DNA of 64,000 nucleotides from Perognathus longimembris pacificus (lineage: Eukaryota > Chordata > Mammalia > Rodentia > Heteromyidae). Shown here piece by piece: positions 23,203 through 35,700 of this stretch. The notes under the pieces were generated by a model that saw only the letters and a program-made list of their open reading frames with translations, searched no databases and was not told where the DNA came from. The stretch covers positions 39,215,378-39,279,377 of the forward strand of contig NC_063171.1 in the NCBI RefSeq assembly GCF_023159225.1, given 5' to 3'. The first letter of the stretch is position 1. Each line of letters opens with the position of its first letter. A program made the translations under genes and the position numbers.

Positions 23203-24075
23203 GGAGGTGGCAGTGGTAAAAGAACTTAAGCTTGGAGTAGAACTATCCTGTTTAAATCTTGGCTCTGCCAGTTATTAATTGTGTGACTTTTTATTTTCCT
23301 GGGTTGGGGCTTGAACTCACAGTCTCTTGCTCAGTTTGCTTGCTCAGAGCTAGCACTCTACTACTTCAGCCATACCTCTAGCCTAACTTTTTGCTGCTTC
23401 ATTGGAAATGAAGCCTCATGAACTTTTCTGCCCTAACAGGCTTGGAATCAAGTCTTGATCCTCTAGGTCTCAGCCTCCTGAGTAGCTAGGATTACACATT
23501 TGAGCCACCAGCACCAGGCATGTATGACCTACCAAAACCTTAAAATTTCTCTTGTATTTGTGTGTGCCAATTCTGGGGCTTGAACTCAGGACCTGGGCAC
23601 TACCCCTGATCTTTTTTACATTCTACCATTTGAGCCACAGATGTACTTACAACTTTTTGTGCTGAATTGGAGATAATAGTCTCTCAAACTTTCCACGATC
23701 CTCAGACTTCAGCCTTCTGAGTAGCTAGGGTTACAGGTGTGAGCCATCAGTACCCAGTTCCTGTATTTTTCTTCTTTCTTTTCTTTTTGCCAGTACCAAG
23801 GTTTGTCAGTATCATGCTTGGTTAGCTGTCATTCCACTAGTTGAGCCATGCCTCCAACTCAGTTTTTCTCTGGTTAACTTTGGAGATGGAGTCTTGCCAA
23901 CTGTCTTCAAATTATGATCCTCCAAGTCTCAGCTTTCTGAGTACCTAGAATTACAAGCATTAGCCACCAGCACTCAGCCTTCATATGTATTTTGAGGATT
24001 AAATAAGATGGTTCATCATAAACGATGCTAAAAATACATTATCTAGCACATTGTAGACACTTGGTACTCATTGAT
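23203..24075 (+). repeat. MIR SINE split by three B1-like/Geo insertions
   Basis: The MIR core (CTTGGCTCTGCCAG, GTGTGACTT) is at 23203-23290 and its 3' part (TTTTGAGGATTAAATAAGATG, TAGACACTTGGTACTCA) at 23980-24075. Minus-strand B1-like/Geo copies occupy 23295-23520, 23563-23760 and 23782-23978. Confidence 0.75.
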
Positions 24076-24250
24076 GTATGTTGGTACATAACTCTGATAA
24101 CACAAGAAATATAACTCTACCTAGTTTCTTTCTCAATATCCTGTTGTACTGGATGATGGGAACAATGTGAGTCACTTTGGGGGCTTCCTTCTTTCCCCCA
24201 GGGTGATGTCCAGATGGGGGAGATATGTAATGGAAAGACCTGAGAGGGGT

Positions 24251-24470
24251 TGCTGGGCACTGGTGGTTCATGCTTGTAATCTAGCTATGCAGGAAAGGAT
24301 CACAGTTCAAAGCTGTCCCAGGCACTACAGTCTCTGAGACTCCATCTCCAAGTAACCAGAAAAATACACAGGCTAGAGATGTGGCACAAGTGGTAGAGTG
24401 TCAGCTGTGAGCAAGCAAAGCTGAACAAAAGTATGAAGCCCTGAGTTCAGTCCTGGAAACTGGCAAAATG
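24251..24470 (+). repeat. B1-like/Geo dimeric SINE
   Basis: Diverged dimer with altered Geo centre. Confidence 0.75.
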
Positions 24471-24509
24471 TATTCCAGCAGAGTTGTTGGTATAATTACT
24501 TTTCTTGTT

Positions 24510-24604
24510 GTTGTTTTTTTTCTAGTCCTGGAGCTTGAATTCAGGGCCTCGGCACTGTCTTGAGCTCTTTTTGCTCAAGGCTAGCTAAGCCACATTCCCA
24601 GCCT
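24510..24604 (-). repeat. IDL-Geo SINE with internal deletion
   Basis: Geo runs from the T head to CAAGGCTAGCT, then jumps directly to AAGCCACATTCCCAGCC, the start of the ID monomer. Confidence 0.75.
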
Positions 24605-24633
24605 CCAAACTAATTTTTTTAAGTAATTATACC

Positions 24634-24847
24634 AGGCTAGGAGTTTGGCCTAGTGGTAGAGTGCTTGCCTAGCGTGCACAAAGCCTTGGGTTCATTTCCT
24701 CAGCACCACATAAACAGAAAAAGCCAGAAGTGGCACTGTGGTTCAAGTGATAGAGCACTAGCCTTGAGCAAAAAGAAGCCAGGGACAGTGCTCAGGCACT
24801 GGGTCCAAGCCCCAGGACCCGCAAAAAAAAAAAAAAAAAAAAAAAAG
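24634..24847 (+). repeat. IDL-Geo dimeric SINE
   Basis: Complete, with a long pure A tail. Confidence 0.9.
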
Positions 24848-25614
24848 CGAAAAAGTTCAGGGCATGAGTATCTGGCTCTCTGTGCTACTTCAATAGCCTC
24901 TCAATTGGACTTTGTCCCTAGCCTCGCCCTGCTCCAAACCCTACTGCATGAGGGATCTTTCTAAAACAGAAATCTGCCAACGACCTAAGTGTAAGGAGTT
25001 GCATGACTGGTGATTGCTCACCAGACCCCATCCCCATGCCTTAACACAGTGCCCAACATGCTGTGGGACTGAGCCTAGGCGTCTAGGCTACCTTCCTGCC
25101 TCTCCATATCTGAGCTTTGATCTCTCCACAACGGACATGAGTTTAATTTCACCTTCTTGCACTTGCGCAGGCTGTTTCCACCAGCTGGAATGCATTGTTC
25201 CTTAAGTCTGGTAAATTCTCTTTCACTTCCCAATCTAGGTTATCTGCCAGCTCTACTAAGAAGTCTTCCCATCCCTCATTGCTATAATCCTTTTCCTCTG
25301 TGCATCACTAGCCGATAATTATGTGACTACATATCTACCGTGTTACCAGAACATCAAACTTCTCTGTGCTTATCTATCTCTGCATCCATCACCTAGCTCA
25401 ATGTACAATATCAAGTAGGCTCATAAATTAGGGAGACCCAGAAATACTATGGGAAGCAGGGAAGGTAATGGGATGCCTAGGGGAGGGGGGAATGGCAGGC
25501 AACCACAAGGTCATGGCTATTTGAAAAAACAAACAAACCCCATTTAGCTTGTCGGAGGAACAGCAAGTCAAGCAGAGAGCCTACTTCTTCCCACCTGGGT
25601 AGCCCAGCCTCTGA

Positions 25615-25725
25615 GCCTCCGAACTACAAAACCCAGAGGCCCACGCGGTGCAGACCGGAAGTGTTCCATCCCGGTAAGGGGCGGTGGCCCAGTGGCGGGA
25701 GATTCAAACCTGGAAGAAGAGGAAC
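25615..25725 (+). promoter_or_regulatory. IQGAP3 proximal promoter with ZNF143-like, ETS and CDE/CHR-like sites
   Basis: There is no TATA box. ACTACAAAACCCAGAGGC at 25623-25640 resembles the ZNF143/STAF site, CCGGAAGTG at 25655-25663 an ETS site, and GGCGGGAGATTCAAA at 25694-25708 the tandem CDE/CHR element of late cell-cycle genes, with the usual four bases between GGCGG and the CHR. IQGAP3 is known to be expressed in proliferating cells, which fits. Confidence 0.65.
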
Positions 25726-26689
25726 ATGGAGGGGAGAGGAGCAGGCTCGGCTCGGGCGACCTGTGAGTGCTAGAGGGGTCAGAGGAGGGTCCAGTAGGGG
25801 TGCAGCTGGTGGGTGGGCTTAGATATTGCGAGAGAGGTCAGGTCGGGGGCTGCTAAGCCGGGAGGTGGGGAGGGACCACCAGTCCTGGTGCCTGCGGACC
25901 AAAGAGTTGTGGGCCACATTGCCAAGCTGCGTTTCAGAGCTTTCAGAGAGCTTTTTCCCTTTTTCCCAAATTCTGGGTTTCCAGGGTCGGGAGAATGTAG
26001 GTGGTGCAGATGGCCCCTTACAGTTCAGTTACTGATGCCAAGCGCTGCCACTGGGACAGGACTTCTAAAGGAACCTAGAGAATCCTTGACTTTGAGAGGC
26101 CGCTTTGGGACAACGTCCCCCAAATTGAACGATGCCCAAATTACCTGTGCAGCTTGTTTAAAATGCAGACCCTGAGCCTTTATCGTAGAGTTTTGGCTTC
26201 AGTAGGTTTGGAGTCCACAACTCTGCGTTTATAAGCACTACTGTGCTTCCTTCCCCAATGACTGATGCAATTAAGTCTTTCAAAAATCCTGCTTTAGAGA
26301 GGCTGGAGTTGACAGGTTGGGAGGGCAGAAAATTTCCTCTGATCCTTGAATGAAAAGCAGAACCTTCCTTCGCTCCTCCCCCTTCTTTTCTATTAGGATT
26401 CAAAGAGCAAAGTCCTAGTCTCTCCACCTCTTGAAGGAAGCTGGTTACAACTTTAAAGCAGGAAGACTTTTGTAACAGGTTTTTTGTTGTTTTTTTTTTG
26501 AGACTCTGGGGTTATGTACAAAACCCCGCCCATCTCTCTCAATCCTCAGTTCATAACTCTGAGGTGATGTCACTCCTTTACTGGTCTATTTTCCATTCTT
26601 AACAACCAACACTTGTTCCTTGTACACCCCCTCAGAGGAACTGATGGTTTTCCTGTGGTTGGGCAGCACTTTCAAATCTTTACTTGGAA

Positions 26690-26733
<44 letters not shown>

Positions 26734-29700
26734 ACTTTCTTAACTGCCAATTCAAATAAGCCCTGCCCTCTCCCAAGTCATAGTGCAGGATATGCAATAT
26801 AAGGAAAATAAAAAGTGTGAGTGACATTAAGTGAGTCAAAGATAGAGTCACTGCAAGGTCTCAGAGATTATTTTCCTGGTGGGTGTGTAGCTTTCTCCTC
26901 ACCTGTGTGTTTTCATTTTGTATTGTTTTGCTAAGGAGAATAGAGAGATGGGAGAAAGGAAAAGAAAGAGACATAAAAAGAAGCTTTGGCTAAGGCAGAG
27001 TCTCATTTAAGGAATTCTTTTTTTCCCCTGCCCCCCAAGTTTCCATTAAATAAATGAAAATTTCACAAAAAGGAGGTTTCGCTGGGTGACTGTTACTTAC
27101 CTCTGTATTCCTACTCAGGAGACTAAGAACTGAGGATCACAGTTCAAAGCCAGCCCAGGCAGGAATGTTCATGAGACTCTCATTCCATTTAATTACCAAA
27201 AAAGCCAGAAGTGGAGCTGTGGTTCCAATAGTAGAGAACTAGCCTTGGGCAAAAAAGCCAAGGGACAGCACTTGGGCAACAGGTTCAAGCCCTAGGACTA
27301 ATGCCCCCCCCCAAAAAAAAAAAAGTTTTCTTTTCAGCATCATTTGAAGAAGTTGTTATCATGTAAAACACTATTTGTTTATTTTGTTTTGTTTTTTTTT
27401 GCCAGTCCTGGGGCTTGAACTCAGGGCCTGAGCACTGTCCCTGGCTTCTTTTTGCTCAAGGCTAGCACTCTACCACTTGAGCCACAGCACCACTTCTGGC
27501 TTTTTCTACATATGTGGTGCTGAGGAATCAAACCCAGGGCTACATGTATAGGAGGCGAGCACTTTTGCCACTAGGCCATATTCCCAGCCTACTATTCATG
27601 TATTAAACAAATTTTAAAAGTATAAAATGTTTAACTTTCATCAGCTTCCAGGTTTACGTTGCTGCCAAATTTCACATATAACTCAACTTTCACATCTGCT
27701 AACACCTGCTGAATTGACTTCACTCTGGAGTCTAAGGTGTTAATGTCTTCTTGCAAGCTTTCCTTTGTGTCTTCTAACATTTCGTGGGCTTCTTGAGAAT
27801 GGCTAATGAAAACACCTGCAATTTGATAGAATCTCATTAAGCAGTCATCTGCAAGCATGATGTCATCACATGTATCTTCTAAATTTTGGAGCTGTTTTTT
27901 ACTTATTTCTCCCTTTACCTCTGTGATTCTGCTCACATTCCATGCAAATTTGTTTATCTTTTGTTGATCTTCAAAAGTAATGTTGACATCTTCTGCAGCT
28001 TCCTTCATAGTAGCTGCCATCTTGGCAGGATTATCTGTTCTAGAGTTTGGAGGTCATGTGTTTGTTGTTTGCATTTTGTTTTTACTTAGTTGTTGGCCAT
28101 GGGGTTTGAACTCAGGGCCTGGACACTCTCCTTGAGCTTTTTTGCCCCAGGCTAGCACTCCACCACTTGAGCCACAACATTTCTGTTTTTTGTTTTTGGG
28201 TTTTTGGGGTTTTTTTTTTTTTTTTGAGTAGTTTATTGGAGATAAGGAGTCTCACAAAGCTAGGTGAAGAGGCTCAGGGACAGTGCCCAGGCCCTGAGTT
28301 CAAGCCTCAGTATCAGAAAAAAGAAGTACTGAATGGATGGATGGGTGGAAGGGAAGGGAAGGGAAGGATGGGTGGAAGGGAAGGGAAGGTGCTGCTGAGG
28401 CACCTGACTAGGATGACAGTTCTTGAAGAAGTCATCATATAATGAAGGATAGGAAAAAGAACTATGTTCCCAGCCAAGGAAGGCTCTAGATACTCCTGCT
28501 AGGCAGCACTGAGACAAGGGCATGAGGTAGACTTTGGAAGAAAGAAGAGGACAAAAGCGTGGCTTCAGAGGAATTAGAAGAAATACCTTGGCACAGAAGG
28601 AGACCCCAGATAAATGGGTGACCTGGGAAGAACATGTGGGACCTATGGGAAATGCTTCTGGTCTCTGAGCAGGTCTGCATAGGGGAAGCTATTAAAAAGT
28701 AGCTTCAGTGCTGAGACTGTTGTCTAATGCTCCCTTCTTGACCATCTCACTTCCTTCCTCAGATGAACGCCTCACGGCTGAGGAGATGGATGTGCAGAGG
28801 CGGCAGAATGTTGCCTATCAGTACCTGTGTCGGCTGGAGGAAGCCAAGCGGTAAGCAGAGTCCAGAAAGATGGATCCTTTCTAGTCTGCCTTTCCCATCT
28901 TTCCTATCCCAGGCACCTTCTCCCAAAGCACATGCAATAGAACAAGGGGAAGGGTGAGTTGAAATAGCATCTTCTGTTTTGTAAAGCAAACCCCAAACAT
29001 CGCATCTTTTTATCTCCCTATAGACTTCAATCCATATCCCTAAAATGTATGGATATTTGCTTACATAACCCCAGGTCTGATACAATTCCCACTTAAATTA
29101 TTTGTAAATCCCTGGAATACTCATATCCAGACCATTTTCAAATGCTTCTTAGTGTCTAGAAAGAAAATCTGGCTGGGCACTTCTGGCTCACGCCTGTAAT
29201 CCTAGCTACTCAGGAAGCTGAGACCTGAGGATCACAGTTCAAAGCCAGCCCAGAAAACCAGAAATAGTGCTGTGACTCAAAGAGCACTAGCCTTGAGTGC
29301 AAAAGCTCAGGGACAGCACCCAGGCCCTGAGTTCAAGCCCCATGACTACCACCACCAACAACAAAAAGAAAAAGAAAAAACTCTTTCAATTGAGATATTC
29401 AATTAAGGATATTAGAAAGCTCTTACACTTGTCTCTTCAGTCATCTTTAATCTAGAGCATATCACCTCTCCTTTTTAGATTTTTTATGTCATTGTCTTGT
29501 CTAAGAAACTAGATCATAGACCAGGAATATGGCCTAGTGGTAGAGTGCTTGCCTTGTATACATGAAGCCCTGGGTTCGATTCCTCAGCACCACATACACA
29601 GAAAAAGCCAGAAATGGCGCTGTGGCTCAAGTGGTAGAGTGCTAGCCTTGAGCAAAAAGAAGACAGGGACAGTGCTCAGGCCCTGAGTTTAAGCCCCAGG

Positions 29701-32700
29701 ACTGGCAAAAAAAAAAAGAAAGAAACTAGATCACTTTTTCTGTAGAATATCCTACATTCTGACTTTATTTGCTTCCTTGTGTAGTTTAGCTTCTTCCTGT
29801 ATTTCCTATAAATGGATATTGGCTTTAAAGGGTTGATTAGATTCAGGTTCAACATTTTTACAAGAACACTTCTTGGGAGTATGTTTCACATCACATCTCG
29901 TAGGAGGAAGACAGTGTCTGTTTGTCCCACTTTTAGTGATGCTAACTCTAGTCTGGGAGATCAGGTGATAACTTGATCTCTGTTATAAAGCTCCCCATTA
30001 AACCTTTCATCTAATGACTTCATCCATTGTTGGTCCTCATGAGAACCTATTATTTTATTGGGGATGTAAAATGACTAAATTTTTTTGGTGGTGCTGGGGA
30101 ATTGAATTCAGGGCCTACTTTCTAATTTTTTCCTCATTAATGACTACTTTTAATTTCTTCTTCGCTAATTAACTGAATTTTTTTCCTAGAAATGAACTTT
30201 TCTTTGTCATCTTAGGGATAAATGGTTACCCTGAAATTTACTTTGTCCAGAGAGGACAGGATAAATGCTGAATTATTTCCTTGTAACCAATATTCTTTTT
30301 AGCCAGCCGTTGGTGGCTCACACCTACGATCCTAGCTACTCAGGAGGCTGAGTGAGATCTGAGGATTGCTGGTCAAAGCCAGCTGGGACCGGAAAGTGTA
30401 TGAGATTCTTAGCTCCAATTAACACCCAGGAAACTAGAAGTGGCACTGTGGCTCAAAATAGCCTTGAAGCAAAAGAGGTCAGGGACAATGCCCGGGCTCT
30501 AAGTTCAAGCCCCACAACTGACTGACCAAAAAAACAAAAACAAAAAAACCCCCATGTTTTTCTAAGGTTTTCTCAGAAACAGTTAAGATGGAGCAGACAG
30601 GAAATCAGGGATCTATGGCAAGAATGCTCAGAAGTAACATGTGACTGGCTCCCTTTAGGAACAGACACTTCTTTGTAGGAAAGTCTGGAAGGTTCCATTT
30701 GAGGAGCTCTTATTTTTGCCTTTGTAAAACCACCAGCAATTATTTATTTATTTAATCACTACTAGGGTTTAAATTTAGGGCCTAAAGGCTGTCCCTTAGC
30801 TTCTTTGCTCAAGGGTAACTACCACTTGAGCCCCACCTCCATTGCAGGCTTTTTGGTAGTTAATTGGAGATAAGAGTTTTCACTGACGTTCCTGCCCATG
30901 CTGGCTTCAAATGGTGACCCTCCTGCGTAGCTAGGATTACAGGCCACCAGTGCCTCGTTTAATAATGTGTTTAAAAGTTGAAGTGTTTTCACAATCATTA
31001 GCTCTGGCAACTGCCCACAGAAGCAGCATTGTGCTCATTTTGCCAATTATGTAACTGAGTCCCATAGGTTAAGTGAGGGACATGGAAAGTGGGCCTTCTG
31101 GTCCAAAGAGGTCTGACTTCTTTCCCTTCGTGTTTTCCCATTCCATCAGTCCACAGGATCCCTACCATCCTCTTCCTCATCGAAGCTAGTGAAAATCATT
31201 GTAGCAGACATGGACTTTTTTTTTTCTCCCCCGGTTGAGGGGCTTGAATTCAGGACATGGGTGCTGTTCCTGAGCTCTTTTGCTCAAAGCTAGTGCTCTA
31301 CACCACTTTGAGCCACAGCACCACTTCTGGTTTTCTGCTGGTTGATTGGTGATAAAGGGTTTCATGGACTTTTCCTACCTGGGCTGGCTTTGAGCCAGGA
31401 TCCTCAAATCTCAGCCTCCTGAGTAGCTAAGATTACAGGCAAGAACCACCAGCACTGACTCAGACAAGGACTTTCTGTTCCCAAGTTCTTAGAGAACAAT
31501 GCAGACAGAAAGAGAGAAATAGCAGAGTCCATTTGGTTCAGCAATCAGATAGGCAGCCAGGCAGATTGAGAGGTTCTGCCATGGAGTAGTCTATGTAACC
31601 CTCCCTGAAGATGGACAGGTACAGTGTCGCTTAGGAAAGTTATTCTTGGGTGAATGGAGCAGAAAGTTGACCAGTCCAGGCATTTGGAGCAGCTTGAAAA
31701 GAAGGGGAAAGAGGGAAGAGTTAATGGTGGAGTAGAAATGGAGAGGGGGAGGCAGGTCCTGCCAAGATGAGTGGCGCAGTGTTTGTGCCCACAGCTGGAT
31801 GGAGGCCTGCCTGAAGGAGGAGCTTCCTTCTCCTGTAGAGCTGGAGGAGAGCCTCCGGAATGGAGTGCTGCTGGCAAAGTTGGGCCACTGTTTCGCCCCC
31901 TCCGTGGTCCCCTTGAAGAAGATCTATGATGCAGAGCAGCTGCGGTACCAGGTGGGTGTACAGAGGACTTCACTTTTTACTTTCTTCCTCTCAAGCTGCC
32001 CCTTCGCCCAGCTGTGAGGATACCATTACCATAGCATTTGTTGTTCCGCCTTGGACACTTCTGAGGAGGAAAACAGATGCTGTTAATCATCACGCTGGGA
32101 CCAGAGGTGCTAATTTGTGTTTCAATCAGATGGTGTGCACTACCCTCAGCAGCAAGGGGCTCGTGCTAGGTACGCGTTAAGATGGCCCTGAGAGGTGAAC
32201 TGCCTGTCAATGTTCCTCTCACGATCTACACACCGAGACTCCTGGGTTTTGTCACCTGGAAGTGTTTTTCCACCATGTGTCCCTTCTCTGCTCTTGCCAG
32301 CACAACCCTTCTTTCCTCCTATTACTGCGCTATTAGCCTTATCCTGGTTTGTCCTTCCGAATGTCCTGCCCGCCCATTCATTCCTGGTGGTTTCTGCCTC
32401 TTTTTCTATCCTGTAAGGGAAGGAAATCCACAGATTGGGGTTCTCTGGCGTCACCCACCCTTCCTTCTTGAATCTTCAGTTGTGGTCTGGGCTTTGCCCG
32501 TAGAGAACATCGACAATGGCGGTAATAGATTGTTTCTTTTCTTCCCTTTCAGGCAACTGGCTTGCATTTCCGTCACACAGACAACATCAACTTTTGGCTG
32601 TCTGCAATCGCCCACATCGGTCTGCCTTCGGTAACAAACCCTCCCAGCCCACCCAGCATGCTCTGTCTCCCTGGACCCTTTACCTTCACCTCCAAACTAG

Positions 32701-35700
32701 TTAAACCTAAGCAAACAGCTGAGCTGTGTATCTTTGAATCAGGTTACTTGGTTTCTGCCTCTTCTTCGTGGATGAAAGAAGGTGAAGGTCCCTTGGGCTG
32801 AGTGGTATCACCACCATTATGCAGTGAGACTCCATGAAATATAGGAGCTGGGGCTCATAACAGCCAGCCATCATTTCACAGAATTTCAGAGTGAAATAAG
32901 GACATACCATTTCCTTAGGTGGTAGATTTTAGGATGGAAGCTGAAGACCCAAGACCCCAACTGAATATGTGATGCATGTCCTTTCCCTGTTTTCATCTGT
33001 CAGATGGGGTAGTAATCCCTACTGTGTCTACCTCAAAAATGTTAGCAGAAGAATCACATGCTCGGTGTGAATTCCCTTCATAAATAGCTAGACAATAGGA
33101 TTCTACAGTGTATGAAGTTAGGCCTGATGACAGTTGCTAGGTGACGGAAGGAGACATACCTACGGTGACTCAGTTCTTAGAGAGGTCTCCATTGGTCAGA
33201 GAAGCCTCTGACTTGGAGATAGGGGTGTCGCACCCTGATGCCTTTGTGGTCCTTGGTAACACATACCTCACTGGTCCCTCCATGGGAACATGGCTAGTTT
33301 CTTACCTTTCCCACAAGAGTCTGGAGTCAGGGGCACAGGCGCACTGTTACTATAAGTGATTGGGGCCTGTTTTTCCTGGAGCATATGGCTTTCATTCAGT
33401 AGCCTCTGTAGCCTCATGTTCAGGTAATCCAGCGCACATGAGACTGTGGCTGAGTCTTATCTTAGCATGTGTCCTCACTGCCTTTTTAATGCTGGAATTG
33501 GTAGGTGAGACTGACTTAGAAGGCCCAGGCCATGGGAGTATATGACTTAAGTTGGAGACAATGTATTGCTCAGCCTTCTTCTATATACTGAGGACTCTAA
33601 AGGTCCCCAATTGCAATAACAGGCTGTTTTTCTCTCTAGACCTTCTTCCCAGAGACCACAGACATCTATGACAAGAAGAACATGCCCCGGGTGATCTACT
33701 GCATCCATGCTCTCAGGTGAGTGACACCAAACTGTTGTCATCCAGGTTCCTCTAGGTGGATGTAACCACAATCAACAGCAACAAACATAGGAAGAAGGAG
33801 GGAAGGTAGTCCACAGTAGGCAATTCTTGGGAGAGTGTGGATTTAGGTTCACATGGGTGTGTTTCGATTTTACCCTTGTAGGTAAAGGGAGAGGACAGGC
33901 AGGATAAGGTCTTCAGCTTGTGACTGGGTATAAAGGAATCAGAACAGAACCCATCAAGGCCATCACATGAGAACCCCTTATTGTGAATAGGGAAGGCTGG
34001 CTATCAGCAGCTAAATCAGGGACAGTGGCTAACCAGTTCCTATGCCCACTATGTCATTTCTTCCTGTCTTCACTTCTTTGTCTTTTTTTTTTTGCCAGTC
34101 CTGGGGCTTGAACTCAGGGCCTGGGCACTGTCTGTGAGCTTCTTTTGCTCAAGGCTAGCACTCTGGCACACAGCGCCACTTCCAGCTTTTTCTGTTTATG
34201 TGGTTCTGAGGAATCGAACCCAGGGTTTCATGCATGCTAGGCAAGCACTCTACTACTAAGCCACATTCCCAGACTTTTTTTTTTTTGGCAGATGTGGGGC
34301 TTGAACCCTGGGCCTGGGCGCTGTCCCTGAGCTCTTCAGCTCAAGGCTAGTGCCCTACCACTTGAGCCACAGCACCACTTCCAGCTTTCTGATTGTTAAT
34401 TGGAGATAAGAATCTCATGGGCTTTCCTGCCCAGGCTGGCTTTGAGCTGTGCTCCTCAGATCTCAGCCTCCTTAGTAGCTAGGATTACAGGTGTGAGCCA
34501 CCAGCATCTGGCTTCCTATGTCATTTTGTACCTCCATTCCTGGGCTTAGCAAGTCTGCTTGCTGTGTTCTTTCTACTGCAGTGTATTCTCTGTGAAGCCT
34601 TTCCAATCCCCACAGGCCTCCCACAGGTTCTAGTTCCTGTTTGTAGCTCTTGCCTCAGACTGATAGACATTAAATTTTCTTTCTGTGGGTTGAGGGCAAG
34701 GGCTGAGTAATCTTTATCTTGGAGTCCTGGTAATCTTTCTTACAAACTCACTGTGGTCAGAATGTTGAGGTGAGTAGATCCCAGTGACCCCAACTTCCTA
34801 TTCTTTCCCAGTCTCTTCCTCTTCCGACTGGGATTGGCCCCTCAGATCCATGATCTGTATGGAAAAGTGAAATTTACAGGTAAGCACAATTCCTTTTTCA
34901 TCTACCAGTATAAACAGTGTCTTGGGATTTCTGGGCCTGATGAAGAGCACCTGTGATATCATTTCAGCCGAAGAACTAAGCAACATGGCCTCTGAACTGG
35001 CTAAGTATGGCCTCCAGCTGCCTGCCTTCAGCAAGATTGGGGGCATCCTGGCCAATGAGCTCTCAGTGGATGAGGCTGCAGGTAGGGTTTGGGCTCTGGC
35101 CGCCTGTAATATTTACAGGCAAGAGAGTCAGGTTGCCTTTCTCTGAGGATACAAAAGGGGATGATGGATACCAGAGCAGTCTGCTACTGCTTTTGCTCTG
35201 GTCTGGGGTCTTTTTGGGGTCTTTCTGGCCTTTTGACCTTATTTCCACGCTCCCCCTCCTCTGCAGTCCATGCGGCTGTTCTTGCCATCAATGAGGCAGT
35301 GGAGCGTGGGGTGGTCGAGGACACCCTGGCTGCCTTAAAGAATCCCAGTGCTCTTCTGGGGAATCTTCGGGAACCTCTAGCAGTCATCTACCAAGAGCTG
35401 CTGGCCATGGCCAAGATGGAGAAGGCTGCCAATGCCAGGAACCACGTAAGGAGGAGTCTAGGGATGATGGGGTGGACAAATTGCATAGTCTAGAAAGTCT
35501 CAAGTGAACCCCAAATTTCTGTTCATTTTTGTCTTAGATTCCAAAGGTGCTTCTTAGCAAAACTGTAGCTTGTCACTGATCTTAGAGAAGTAGGAAAGAA
35601 ACTCGGAAAAAATATGAATTCAGAAGAGACAGCTGGAGAAGTTCAAGGGGGATGTCTTCAGGGAGACATTGTATGTGTGTTTGGGGCGGGGGGGGGGGGG

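Larger units (their letters stand above)
28763..34879 (+). other. IQGAP3: IQGAP3 exons 2-6: calponin-homology domain
   Basis: Exons are 28763-28850, 31795-31951, 32553-32630, 33640-33716 and 34812-34879 (about residues 13-168). The translation holds a single CH fold: LEESLRNGVLLAKLGHCFAP, HFRHTDNINFWLSAI, FFPETTDIYDKKNMPRVIYC and LFLFRLGLAPQIHDLYGKVK. In IQGAPs this domain binds F-actin. Intron 4 (32631-33639) has a MIR-like piece near 32980-33120 and otherwise unique DNA. Confidence 0.93.

Noticed and set aside
31545..31973. 142-codon minus-strand frame over IQGAP3 exon 3
   Set aside because: It is the antisense shadow of the CH-domain exon, which has splice sites and a strong protein match on the plus strand.
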